64,000 bases of DNA from Actinomycetota bacterium (GTDB lineage: Bacteria > Actinomycetota > Geothermincolia > Fen-727 > Anoxymicrobiaceae), in NCBI GenBank assembly GCA_018831265.1, contig JAHJCO010000024.1, forward strand, positions 1 through 64,000, given 5' to 3'. A model generated the notes under the pieces. The model saw only the letters and a program-made list of their open reading frames with translations, had not been told where the DNA came from and searched no databases. The position numbers and the translations under genes are program-made. The number at the start of each line of letters is the position of its first letter. The stretch's first letter is position 1. Shown one piece after another: positions 1 through 8,389 of this stretch.

Positions 1-3000
1 ATTCGCGGTGCAGTAGGCGCGGCCGCCCACCCAGCCCTGCTGGTTCCCTATGTGGATCCCCTTGTTCTCAGAGCCCCCAGGGGCGTCTATGTGGTTCCCC
101 ATGACCCGCGCGATGCCGGGGGAGCCCACCAGGATGCCCAGACCGTAGCCGGAGATCCCGTTGCCGCTCACGTGCGTCTGGTTCGTCCCCGGGAAGGCCA
201 TCAGCGCCCAGCCGCCCGACTGAGGAGAGCTCCTGGTGAAGGTGTTGTCGGAGATGTTGGTCTGTGAATCGGTGGCCTGCATGACCATGGTGGCCTCTCC
301 GTAGAGGCACTCGTTGAAGGTGTTGCCGGTGATGGTGATGCCCCCCGGCGCGTCCAGGCAGGTGATCAATGCACCCAGGAAGCAGTGGTCGATGGTGTTG
401 CCGCTCAAGGATAGGCCCCTGGCCCCGGCGATCTCCATGGCGTACCCGGAACTCACGCTCGAGAGGGTGTTATCGCTGCACGATACGAATTCGGCGAACC
501 TGGATGAGATGCCGGCGGTGCTGCTGGAGGTGATCTCGCAATTTCTCACGTTCACGTATGCCTGGTCGCTTACGACCGCGGCGCTGGAGGCCACGTACCT
601 GCCCCCGACTATCTTCTGCGCGGTCTGCTCTCCCGCATACTCGATTTTGAGGTCCTGGAGGCTGGAAGGTGAGCCCGCCGCCAGGTAGATCGCGCTCCAG
701 TCCCCGGGGTTTCCATTACTCTGGCGGTCCGCGTTGGTGTCTCCGAGGGCGGAGTCGTCCTCGAATGAGGTGAAGGTAGGCTTCTCTCCCACGGCGGTCC
801 CCGCTTCCAGCGTCCCTTCTACGTAGAAGCCGCCCTCTTTCACCTTGATGACGGTCCCGGGCTCAAGAGTAAGGGTGACCCCCTGGGGAACCACGATCCA
901 GCTCCCCAGGACGTATGGATTGCATTCGGGGCTCAAGGTGGTGTCTTCGGACAGCACGGTGTCGGTGAGCTTGGTGGCCACAGCCACCGGTATGTCTGCG
1001 GTGAACGAACCGAAGATTGCGGATACGAAGCCGTGGCCCAGCGTCGTGGCGGTGAAAAGGCCCGAGGAGTCGATGGTGCCTATGCCTTCCGCGTGGGCCC
1101 AGGAAGCTGAAAGCTGGTGAAGGTTGCCTTCAGCATCGGTCCCCACCATGAGGAACTGCCGGCTTTCTCCCACCGCCAGGCAGGTGCCCTGAGGCTCAAC
1201 TTGTGCGCTTGTGATCTCGTAGGCGCGGTTCTCTACGCTCAGAATGAGAGTGGCTGATGTCTCGTGGTCCGCGGTGTCCCTTACGGTCAGCCTGAGCAGG
1301 TAGCCCCCATCGGAGAGGACTTCGGTGTTCCAGTAGCCAAGGAAACCGTCGGTGACCGGATCGGACACAGGCGAGCAGGCCTGCTGCCATTCCTCGGGGC
1401 TCGCCTCGGATACGTACTGGAGGACGTAGGAGTCCAGGTGCTCGTCGGAGGCGGTTCCCGTAACCCGTATGAGTCCGGTGACCGTGCCTCCATCCTGTGG
1501 AGCGCTTATCGAGGCTGCTGGTGCCGTATGGTCTATGAATACTGGGACTGTCCGGACAATCTCCATCCCGGGGATTCCCTCAACTCGTAGCTTCAGGAGA
1601 CATGGCCCCTCATCCAGCGAGGAGGTGTCCCAGGTGGCCAGAAGCCCGTCGGTCACCGGGGTGGTCTGCTGCTCACCGATTGGATTCCATTCTCCTGGTG
1701 AATCAGGATCGCTTCCCTCCTTGAAGGAAAGTGAGTAGGAGGAGAAGTTGGGCCCGGAGGCTGTTCCCGATATCTCGCAGGTTTCGGCGGCCCCTCCTGC
1801 GGCTTCGGGAGAGGTTATCAGCGCGGTCGGGACATCGTTATTGACCTGCACCACCCGGTCGAAGGTGGAGACCTTGCCGTTCATGTCGGTGACTACGAGG
1901 CGCAGCAGGTAGGTCCCGTTGGCAAGTGGCGATGCGTCCCAGTCGGCGAGTTCTCCTTCGAAGACCGGTGAATATTCCGGGGGGCAGGCGGGGGCCCATG
2001 CTTCAGGAGAACCCGGATCGGTCCCCGCCTTGAAAAACAACTGGTGTGAGGCAAGGTCTACGTCGGTTGCCGTGCCCCTCACTGTCTTCACTCCGTAGAC
2101 GAGCCCGTCTTCTGCAGGTGAGGTGATGTGCGCTCTGGGGGAGGGTGAGTCTATGAAGAACGACACGGAATCTTCAGCGCTCTGCCCCGCGGCCGTGGCG
2201 GTCAGGTGTAGCTCGATGGCTTCTCCGGGCAGGGGATCGCACTCGACGGTTCCCAGCAGGCCTCCTGATACAGGGATTGAGCCGGAGGCTACAGTTTCCC
2301 AGTCCGGGTGGTAGGTTCTCTGCCTTGTGGCCAGCAAGTCCTCCGCGATCTGGACAGAGCTCCTTGCCCAGGGGTAGATGGAGAGCTCATCGATCACGGC
2401 CTGCGCGCCGGGACCGCCTTCGGCGCTGGAGCCCACGAACAGGCGCTCGCCCAGCCAGCGGACCACCCCGCTTCCCATCTGCCCGCCTTCAGGCCTGTGC
2501 TCAACCCCGTTCAGGTAGAGCCGGATATCCCCCTCGTTCCAGGTCACCGCCAGGTGGAAGGGAACGCCCTGCTGAACATCATCTTCCGTTACGGGCGCGG
2601 AGACGATCTTTGGGCGGCCGAAGGAGTCGAACGCGCTGAAAAGTATCTTTCCCTCTTCCTTTGAGATGGAAAGGCCGCTTCCGAACTCGGTGGGCTCGGT
2701 GGAGAACAAGGTGTGCGTGGCCTCATCAGACGCGCTCCAGTCCGGGGTGACCCACATCGCGAGAGTGCCGCTTGAAGCGGTGATGTTTCCCGCGGTGGGA
2801 TAGGACAGGCTGTCTCCTGAGCCTATAAAGAGACCCGAGTCGAACTTCCCGGGCTGGAAGGAGGGGGAGCCGGTGATGATCCCGGTATCGGAATCCCTCT
2901 CGTTTCTGGTGTTGTCGTTGTAGTGGCTCAAGAAGGACGGGGACTTCTCACGGTATTCCAGTGTGTAGCCGGAGAAGTTAGCGCCCGATGCGGTTCCCGT

Positions 3001-4833
3001 CACCTGGAAGGGGGAATCGACCGCCTGGCCTTCTGCCGGGGAGATGATATCGGCCGTCAGTGGTCCAGCGGAAAGCACTGATACGGTGCGCGTGGCGACC
3101 GCGCTCTTGCCGTGGGAGTCGGTGACCTCCAGCTTGAGTGAGGCGGGACCCGAATAGGCCGATGTGTCCCAGTCTGCTATTCCGCCCCTCCATTCGGCCT
3201 CGTTTCCCGAGGCGATTGGAGTCCAGGTCCCGGGGGAAGTTGCGTCCCCCGGCTTGGCGGACAGTGCCCAGGAGGCCAGGTCCATGTCGAAGCAGGTGCC
3301 CTCGACCGTGACGAGGCCGCTGACCTGTTCTCCCTCCCCGGGAGAGGAGATGATGGCCGCGGGGTCCGGGTTATCTGTGAACACCCTTTCTTCAACGTTT
3401 GCTTTGAGGTTGAAGTCGTCCTTGGCCTCGAGGAAAAGGAGAACCGCTTCCGCGGGAGAGTCCTCCACCGTTGCAGTTCCCAGCAGGGAATTGTCCACCG
3501 GGACTTCTCCCCGGGCGATGGTTGTCTTTGTGTCTCCGAGCGTCTTCGCCGATTCGGCCAGGCAGTCAGCCCTTGTAGCGTTCTGGGGACGCGCGTAGTC
3601 GTAGATGCAGAGCTCGTCGAAGGTGGCGTCTGCTTCCAGCCCGACCTCGGGGTAGAAGCCGACGTAGAGCTTGTTTCCCATCTCCGTGACTATCCCGGTG
3701 CCGCCTCCCTGGACTTCGGTCGAGGCCACCCCGTTCAGGTAGAGGCAGATGTTGCCGTTGTCCCAGGTGGCTGCGATGTGGGCCGGGGTTCCGGCCGGGA
3801 GGTTCTCATCGGTGGTGGGGATGAGGCAGGTCTTCACCCCTCCTTCGTGGTCGTACAGGCTGAAGGCGAGGCCTTCGGGCTTCTTGGCCAGCTTCAGGCA
3901 GTCCCTTGGATTGGATATGTCCTCGGTCTTGGTGGAGAAGAGCAGGTGCTCCGACTGCTCGCCTCCCGCCCAGTCGGAAATGAGCCAGAACTCGACCGTT
4001 CCGCGTTCCTTTTCAATGTTGTGGTCGCGAGGGTAGGTGAGGCCCTGGCCCTGTCCGATATGGAGGCCTGATGAGAAGCGGGCGGGCTGATACGTTGGGT
4101 CTCCTTCAAGCCTGCCATCGTCTCCTGTCCTCTCGTTTACAGTGTTTCCATCCAGGTGGCTCAGCAGCAGCGGAGATATCGATTCGGCGGATAGCTTCCA
4201 GCTCTTCAGGTGGGCGTCATAAACCGTGCCGGTGATATCGAAGGGGCTTACGACCACTCCTTCTGGTCCGGGCGAGGAGAAGGAGAGGGCGGGGGGCTGG
4301 TTGTCCAGCCTCACTTCAACCGAATCAGTGGCTTCGGGTCCGCCTGAGTCGAAGACGGTGAGGGTGAGCGAGTAATCTCCATCAAGCACGAGGGTGGTGT
4401 CCCAGTCGGCCAGCCTGCCGTTGTGAACGGGTTCGAAGTACTCGGCAATGGGGGTCTGCTGCTCCGGGTTCGAGATCGGAGAGTAGGAGAGGGTGAAGTG
4501 CGTGAAGTCCGGGCACTCGGCTGTCCCCTTGACCTGGATCGTTCCTTCAACGTGTTCGTTCCTGTGTGGTTTGGTTATCTTTGCTTCAGGCTTGTTACAT
4601 GCTCGGGAGCGGGCGCGGCTGGAAAGGGGCCTCTCTTGTAGGGGCTCAGTTACCGAGGCCCGCTCGCTGGCTTGCGGGATTGACCTGTTCTCCGGGCCCG
4701 TCCCCGGTCTCGAGCCGGCGGCTAGAGCGGGCAACGGAGTTAGCATCAGGGCCAGGAGAAGGGCCAGGAACCCCTCGAGTGATGAGAGAATTCGGGAACG
4801 GGAAAGAAGTGGTGAGCGGTTGTTCATCCCCAT
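1..4833 (-). CDS. Giant secreted Ig-like/LamG/beta-helix surface protein (3' end outside window)
   Basis: The reverse strand is open without a stop from the ATG at 4833 to position 1 (1611 codons); the C-terminus lies outside the window. An AAGGGGG ribosome site precedes the ATG by about 7 bases. Residues 1-39 form a signal peptide (basic start, Leu-rich core, PALAAG cleavage region). About six Ig-like modules carrying the pattern GTA-x-D-x2-L-x-SY lie near residues 200, 511, 613, 920, 1018 and 1121. Two LamG/concanavalin-type domains lie at about 224-415 and 633-821; both contain a 'LYLNGV' strand and 'LYVGF' or 'LFVGS'. A bacterial Ig-like stretch near 1212 is followed from about 1311 to the edge by a right-handed parallel beta-helix region beginning with LEPGTVIKVKEGG. 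The protein is probably exported and may bind polysaccharide or other surfaces; the ligand is unknown. No sortase motif or anchor can be seen because the end is missing. Confidence 0.85.
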   Translation of the reverse strand, partial: MGMNNRSPLLSRSRILSSLEGFLALLLALMLTPLPALAAGSRPGTGPENRSIPQASERASVTEPLQERPLSSRARSRACNKPEAKITKPHRNEHVEGTIQVKGTAECPDFTHFTLSYSPISNPEQQTPIAEYFEPVHNGRLADWDTTLVLDGDYSLTLTVFDSGGPEATDSVEVRLDNQPPALSFSSPGPEGVVVSPFDITGTVYDAHLKSWKLSAESISPLLLSHLDGNTVNERTGDDGRLEGDPTYQPARFSSGLHIGQGQGLTYPRDHNIEKERGTVEFWLISDWAGGEQSEHLLFSTKTEDISNPRDCLKLAKKPEGLAFSLYDHEGGVKTCLIPTTDENLPAGTPAHIAATWDNGNICLYLNGVASTEVQGGGTGIVTEMGNKLYVGFYPEVGLEADATFDELCIYDYARPQNATRADCLAESAKTLGDTKTTIARGEVPVDNSLLGTATVEDSPAEAVLLFLEAKDDFNLKANVEERVFTDNPDPAAIISSPGEGEQVSGLVTVEGTCFDMDLASWALSAKPGDATSPGTWTPIASGNEAEWRGGIADWDTSAYSGPASLKLEVTDSHGKSAVATRTVSVLSAGPLTADIISPAEGQAVDSPFQVTGTASGANFSGYTLEYREKSPSFLSHYNDNTRNERDSDTGIITGSPSFQPGKFDSGLFIGSGDSLSYPTAGNITASSGTLAMWVTPDWSASDEATHTLFSTEPTEFGSGLSISKEEGKILFSAFDSFGRPKIVSAPVTEDDVQQGVPFHLAVTWNEGDIRLYLNGVEHRPEGGQMGSGVVRWLGERLFVGSSAEGGPGAQAVIDELSIYPWARSSVQIAEDLLATRQRTYHPDWETVASGSIPVSGGLLGTVECDPLPGEAIELHLTATAAGQSAEDSVSFFIDSPSPRAHITSPAEDGLVYGVKTVRGTATDVDLASHQLFFKAGTDPGSPEAWAPACPPEYSPVFEGELADWDASPLANGTYLLRLVVTDMNGKVSTFDRVVQVNNDVPTALITSPEAAGGAAETCEISGTASGPNFSSYSLSFKEGSDPDSPGEWNPIGEQQTTPVTDGLLATWDTSSLDEGPCLLKLRVEGIPGMEIVRTVPVFIDHTAPAASISAPQDGGTVTGLIRVTGTASDEHLDSYVLQYVSEASPEEWQQACSPVSDPVTDGFLGYWNTEVLSDGGYLLRLTVRDTADHETSATLILSVENRAYEITSAQVEPQGTCLAVGESRQFLMVGTDAEGNLHQLSASWAHAEGIGTIDSSGLFTATTLGHGFVSAIFGSFTADIPVAVATKLTDTVLSEDTTLSPECNPYVLGSWIVVPQGVTLTLEPGTVIKVKEGGFYVEGTLEAGTAVGEKPTFTSFEDDSALGDTNADRQSNGNPGDWSAIYLAAGSPSSLQDLKIEYAGEQTAQKIVGGRYVASSAAVVSDQAYVNVRNCEITSSSTAGISSRFAEFVSCSDNTLSSVSSGYAMEIAGARGLSLSGNTIDHCFLGALITCLDAPGGITITGNTFNECLYGEATMVMQATDSQTNISDNTFTRSSPQSGGWALMAFPGTNQTHVSGNGISGYGLGILVGSPGIARVMGNHIDAPGGSENKGIHIGNQQGWVGGRAYCTAN

Positions 4834-5189
4834 GGCACAGCCCCCTTGCCGCCTTCCAACACGCCGTCCGACCGCCTCCCGACAGGGGGCGAGAAAATGC
4901 CACCAAGGGGGGGGCAGTCGGTTTAGAGCCTCAATACAACCAAAGGTCGAGCCAATAGTATATCGACCGGAGCAGCGCACCTCTTAAGTGTCTGAGTCTA
5001 AAAAGCCTGTAAGCGCGTCCAGCGGGCGCTTCATCCATACGCGCCTACCGAGCGCTATGTAGGGATGTTTTTCGTCATTGCGGCGGAGGCCCGCGCGCCC
5101 TACATTTGAATAGGAGGTCGGGCCTTGTGAAAAGGCCAGGCGGTCGGGTTGGTAGGGCGCACCTCAGAAGCGTGAAGAACAGTCCGGAT

Positions 5190-5215
5190 CCCGGCCTGAG
5201 AGGCCGGGCTCAAGG
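5190..5215. repeat. Double-hairpin family, half copy 1
   Basis: CCCGGCCT-gag-AGGCCGGG is a perfect 8-bp stem with a 3-base loop, followed by CTCAAGG. A nearly identical copy lies 47 bases downstream, and reverse-orientation copies lie at 17923 and 25109. Confidence 0.8.
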
Positions 5216-5236
5216 GGCACGAAATACAGTCCTTGT

Positions 5237-5262
5237 CCCGGCCTGAGAGGCCGGGCTCAAGG
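5237..5262. repeat. Double-hairpin family, half copy 2
   Basis: This repeats the same hairpin and CTCAAGG tail as the copy at 5190-5215. Both also share a preceding AGTCC-like stretch. The pair sits directly upstream of the promoter of the Hdr/Etf operon. Confidence 0.8.
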
Positions 5263-5274
5263 CCGTCCTTGTGT

Positions 5275-5302
5275 TTGATATTTGACGCAGGTTGTGTATA
5301 GA
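5275..5302 (+). promoter_or_regulatory. Candidate promoter of the hdr/etf/flx operon
   Basis: TTGATA at 5275-5280 and TATAGA at 5297-5302 are separated by 16 bases, about 85 bases upstream of the first start codon. This is the best sigma-70-like match in the gap; it has not been mapped. Confidence 0.45.
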
Positions 5303-5388
5303 ATTCACTCGCTCAAATCGGATGTGAGTTGCGGTGCGCCTTCTACAGGTGCGCCAATTTATGTTCGGACAAACAACTGGAGTGGAGA

Positions 5389-6534
5389 ATGAGCAACATC
5401 GAGCACAACGCCTTCGTCCAGAAATACGACCTGCTCGGCTGCATCCAGTGCGGCAGGTGCACCGGCGGCTGCCCGGTCACGGTGCGCACCCCGCTTAACG
5501 TCCGCCGCTTCGTCTACGACACCGTGGACGACGACCGGCTGGAGGAGCTGTCCGAGAAGCCGGACATCTGGGACTGCACCACCTGCAACACGTGCGCGAT
5601 CCGGTGCCCCAAGGGGCTCGAGCCCTTCGAGGTGCTGCTGGGCCTTCGGGCGATGCGTGCGGAGGAGGGCAACATCGAGCCCACGGCGCGAGACGCCCTG
5701 GAGAGCATGTTCAACAACGGCAACCCCTGGGGCAAGCCGGCCGCCAAGCGCACCGACTGGATGGAGGGCATCGAGGGCGTGGAGAAGGTCCGCATCCTCG
5801 AGCCGGGCGAGAAGGCCGACGTCCTCATCCACACCTGCTGCACGGCGTGCTACGACCCCCGCATCATCCCCCTGGCGAAGAACCTGGTCAGGGTGCTCGA
5901 GGCGGCCGGGGTCGACTACGGCTTCATGGGCACGGAGGAGAAGCACTGCGGCAGCGAGGCCAGGCGCCTGGGCGAGGAAGGCCTCTTCGAGTACTTCGAC
6001 GAGGAGAACACCGAGCTGCTGGGGTCCTTCGAGGTCAACCGCCTGGTCACCCTCTCCCCCCACTGCTTCAACTCCTTCAAGAACGAGTACACCAGCCTGG
6101 ACCTGCCCGTCCAGCACTACACGCAGTTGGTGGCCGAGCTCATCGAGGACAAGAAGCTCGAGCTGAAGAACGAGATCGGCTCTTCTGTGGTGTTCCACGA
6201 CCCGTGCTACCTGGGCAAGAAGAACCTGGTCTTCGACGAGCCGCGCTACATCCTGGGGCAGATCCCGGGGGTCGAGATCGCCGAGTTCTTCCGCAACAAG
6301 GAGCGAAGCCTCTGCTGCGAGGGCGGCGGGGGCAAGATGTGGGTCGAGTCCGAGTCCAAGGAGCAGCGCCTGGCCGAGACCAGGATAGCCGACGCAGAGG
6401 CTCTTGGAGCGAAGATCGTGGCGGTCGCCTGCCCGTTCTGCCTGCTGACCCTGGAGGACGCCCTGAAGGTGCGGGGCCTGGAGGAGGAGATGCGGGTTGC
6501 CGATATACTCGAGCTGCTGGGCGAGGCCCTGTAG
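5389..6534 (+). CDS. HdrD/GlpC-like Fe-S oxidoreductase (HdrC-HdrB type fusion), ETF-linked
   Basis: 381 residues from the ATG at 5389 (GGAG upstream; an in-frame ATG 60 bases earlier has no ribosome site). Two 4Fe-4S motifs lie at residues 18-28 (CIQCGRCTGGC) and about 63-73 (CTTCNTCAIRC), followed by a cysteine-rich region of the CCG type. The second CCG motif is complete: DPC near 272, LCCEGGGG near 309, CPFC near 348. The first is degenerate: HCG near 185 and SPHC near 223, where relatives have CCG and CPHC. The protein therefore combines HdrC-like and HdrB-like parts. It is the first gene of an operon with etfBA and hdrA, so it probably passes electrons between the ETF or HdrA and a disulfide or quinone-type acceptor. 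The acceptor cannot be read from the sequence. Confidence 0.88.
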   Translation: MSNIEHNAFVQKYDLLGCIQCGRCTGGCPVTVRTPLNVRRFVYDTVDDDRLEELSEKPDIWDCTTCNTCAIRCPKGLEPFEVLLGLRAMRAEEGNIEPTARDALESMFNNGNPWGKPAAKRTDWMEGIEGVEKVRILEPGEKADVLIHTCCTACYDPRIIPLAKNLVRVLEAAGVDYGFMGTEEKHCGSEARRLGEEGLFEYFDEENTELLGSFEVNRLVTLSPHCFNSFKNEYTSLDLPVQHYTQLVAELIEDKKLELKNEIGSSVVFHDPCYLGKKNLVFDEPRYILGQIPGVEIAEFFRNKERSLCCEGGGGKMWVESESKEQRLAETRIADAEALGAKIVAVACPFCLLTLEDALKVRGLEEEMRVADILELLGEAL

Positions 6535-6598
6535 CCGGATTAGAAAGAGACTGGGAGACCGTAGGGGGAAATGCGACAAGAAGTGAGGTGAACCGGGG

Positions 6599-7396
6599 AT
6601 GAACATTGTGGTCTGCGTAAAGCAGGTACCGGACACTTCCGATCCCGACACCGAGGTCCACATAGACGGGACCGGTCGGGGCGTTGATCAGAGCAAGTTC
6701 AGCTTTGTGATCAACGACGCGGACAACTACGCGGTGGAAGAGGCGATCCTGCTCAAGGAGAAGCACGGCGGAGAGGTTACGGTAGTGAACATCGGCCCGG
6801 AGGCCGCCAACCAGGTCATCAGGATGGCGCTGGCCAAGGGCGGAGACGCCGCCATCAGGCTCGACGACGAGAAGTTCGCCTTCTCGGACGTCCTGGCCAC
6901 GGCCCGGCTGCTGCAGTCCGCGGTCAAGGACGGCGGCTTCGATCTCATCATGGCTGGCTGCCTGGCCTCCGACGACGGCTACGGCGCGGTCGGCGTCACC
7001 CTGGCGCAGCTGCTGGGGCTGCCCCACGCCGCGATGGTGAAGACCGTCGAGGTCATCGACGACAAGAAGCTCAAGGTGGGCCGCGAGCTGGAGGGCGGCC
7101 TTCTGGAGATGAACGAGATCGAGATGCCCTGCGTGCTCACCATCCAGACAGGTGGTAACGAGCCGCGCTACGCGTCCTTCAAGGGCATCCGCGAGGCCTC
7201 CAAGAAGGAGATCAAGGTAATGGACCTCGGCGCCACCGGCCTTGCCGAGGACCAGGTGGGCGAGGCCGGGTCATGTGCGATCATGGCCCAGTACTCGGTG
7301 CCCGAGGTCGGAGAGCTGGCCGAGATACTCGAGGGCGACCCCGGGACGACGTCGGCCAGGCTCGCCGAGATACTCAAGGAAAAGGGGCTGGTGTAA
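6599..7396 (+). CDS. etfB: Electron transfer flavoprotein beta subunit
   Basis: 265 residues, the normal length for EtfB. It begins NIVVCVKQVPDT, the standard EtfB N-terminus, and contains the conserved AMP/FAD-domain stretches NPxD-like 'VINDADNYAVEEA' and 'MAGCLASDDGYGAVG'. The start at 6599 follows AGTGAGGTG. etfA begins on the base after its stop codon, implying coupled translation. The protein forms the cytoplasmic ETF heterodimer with EtfA. Its place between an HdrD-like Fe-S protein and HdrA suggests the ETF exchanges electrons with these subunits rather than with a general acyl-CoA dehydrogenase pool. The sequence alone does not tell me whether it is a bifurcating type. Confidence 0.92.
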   Translation: MNIVVCVKQVPDTSDPDTEVHIDGTGRGVDQSKFSFVINDADNYAVEEAILLKEKHGGEVTVVNIGPEAANQVIRMALAKGGDAAIRLDDEKFAFSDVLATARLLQSAVKDGGFDLIMAGCLASDDGYGAVGVTLAQLLGLPHAAMVKTVEVIDDKKLKVGRELEGGLLEMNEIEMPCVLTIQTGGNEPRYASFKGIREASKKEIKVMDLGATGLAEDQVGEAGSCAIMAQYSVPEVGELAEILEGDPGTTSARLAEILKEKGLV

Positions 7397-8359
7397 ATGG
7401 GTGACATACTTGTACTTGCAGAACACAGGCAGGGCGAGCTGCGCGAGGTCACCCTGGAGCTCCTGACGCTGGCCGGCCAGCTGGGCGGCAACGTGGTCGC
7501 GCTGCTGCTGGGCAGCGGCGTGGACGACTTCGCGGGCAAGATCGCAGGCTACGCGGACAAGGTCCTCGTGGTGGACGACCCCATGTTCGCGAACTTCAAC
7601 GGCATGGCCTACCAGGCGGCTCTCGCCGAGATCATCAAGAGCGAGAAGCCCGGCCTGGTGCTGATCGGCAACACCGGCCAGGGCATGGACGTCATCGGGG
7701 CGCTGGCTGTGGAGCTGGGCCTTCCCTTCACCACGGACGCCGTCGCGGTCAAGATGGAGGGTGACAAGCCCGAGGTGACCCGGCAGTACTACGGCGGGAA
7801 GATAGACGGGACCATCGACTTCAAGGACGCCGACACCTACATCGTGGGGATGCGCGAGGCCGCAATCCCGGCAGGTGAGGGCGGCAAGTCCGGTGAGGTC
7901 GCCAAGATCGACAACCCGGTGACCTCGGAGATAACCGCCCGCAAGTTCCTGGAGTACGTCGAGGCGGCGATAGGCGACGTGGACATCACCCAGTCCACCC
8001 TGCTGGTCTCGGTGGGGCGGGGCATCCGCGAGGACAAGAACATGCCGATGATGGAAGAGCTGGCCGGGCTCATGGGCGCCGACATCTCCGGCTCCCGCGC
8101 GGTTGTGGACGCGGGCTGGCTGCCGACCGACCGCCAGGTGGGCATCAGCGGAAAGACCGTCAAGCCCAAGCTGTACCTGGCGCTGGGTATCAGCGGCGCC
8201 TTCCAGCACGTGACCGGCATGAAGGGCTCCGACCTGGTCGTGGCCATCAACAAGGACCCGGACGCGCCGATATTCCAGTACGCCGACTACGGCATAGTAG
8301 ATGACCTGCTGAAGGTGGTGCCCGCCCTCATCGACAAGCTCAAGGAGATGAAGGGCTAG
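7397..8359 (+). CDS. etfA: Electron transfer flavoprotein alpha subunit
   Basis: 320 residues. The C-terminal FAD-binding signature is clear (GISGAFQHVTGMKGSD near residue 265, then VAINKDPDAPIFQYADYGI), as is 'SVGRGI' near 205. It starts immediately after the etfB stop and ends 30 bases before hdrA. EtfA binds the electron-transferring FAD of the ETF dimer. Members of this family work with membrane or soluble Fe-S oxidoreductases, which fits the HdrD-like protein encoded upstream. Confidence 0.93.
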   Translation: MGDILVLAEHRQGELREVTLELLTLAGQLGGNVVALLLGSGVDDFAGKIAGYADKVLVVDDPMFANFNGMAYQAALAEIIKSEKPGLVLIGNTGQGMDVIGALAVELGLPFTTDAVAVKMEGDKPEVTRQYYGGKIDGTIDFKDADTYIVGMREAAIPAGEGGKSGEVAKIDNPVTSEITARKFLEYVEAAIGDVDITQSTLLVSVGRGIREDKNMPMMEELAGLMGADISGSRAVVDAGWLPTDRQVGISGKTVKPKLYLALGISGAFQHVTGMKGSDLVVAINKDPDAPIFQYADYGIVDDLLKVVPALIDKLKEMKG

Positions 8360-8389
8360 CCCAGGCACCGAGGAGGACGGACGAAGAAA

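Larger units (their letters stand above)
4834..5388. other. Intergenic region between divergent genes, with two CCCGGCCT hairpins and a promoter
   Basis: This 555-base gap separates the leftward giant protein from the rightward Hdr/Etf operon. Apart from the two hairpin repeats and the promoter listed separately, it holds several G+C-rich inverted segments (5020-5150). No gene is supported: the open frames here lack ribosome sites and recognisable protein features. Confidence 0.7.
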
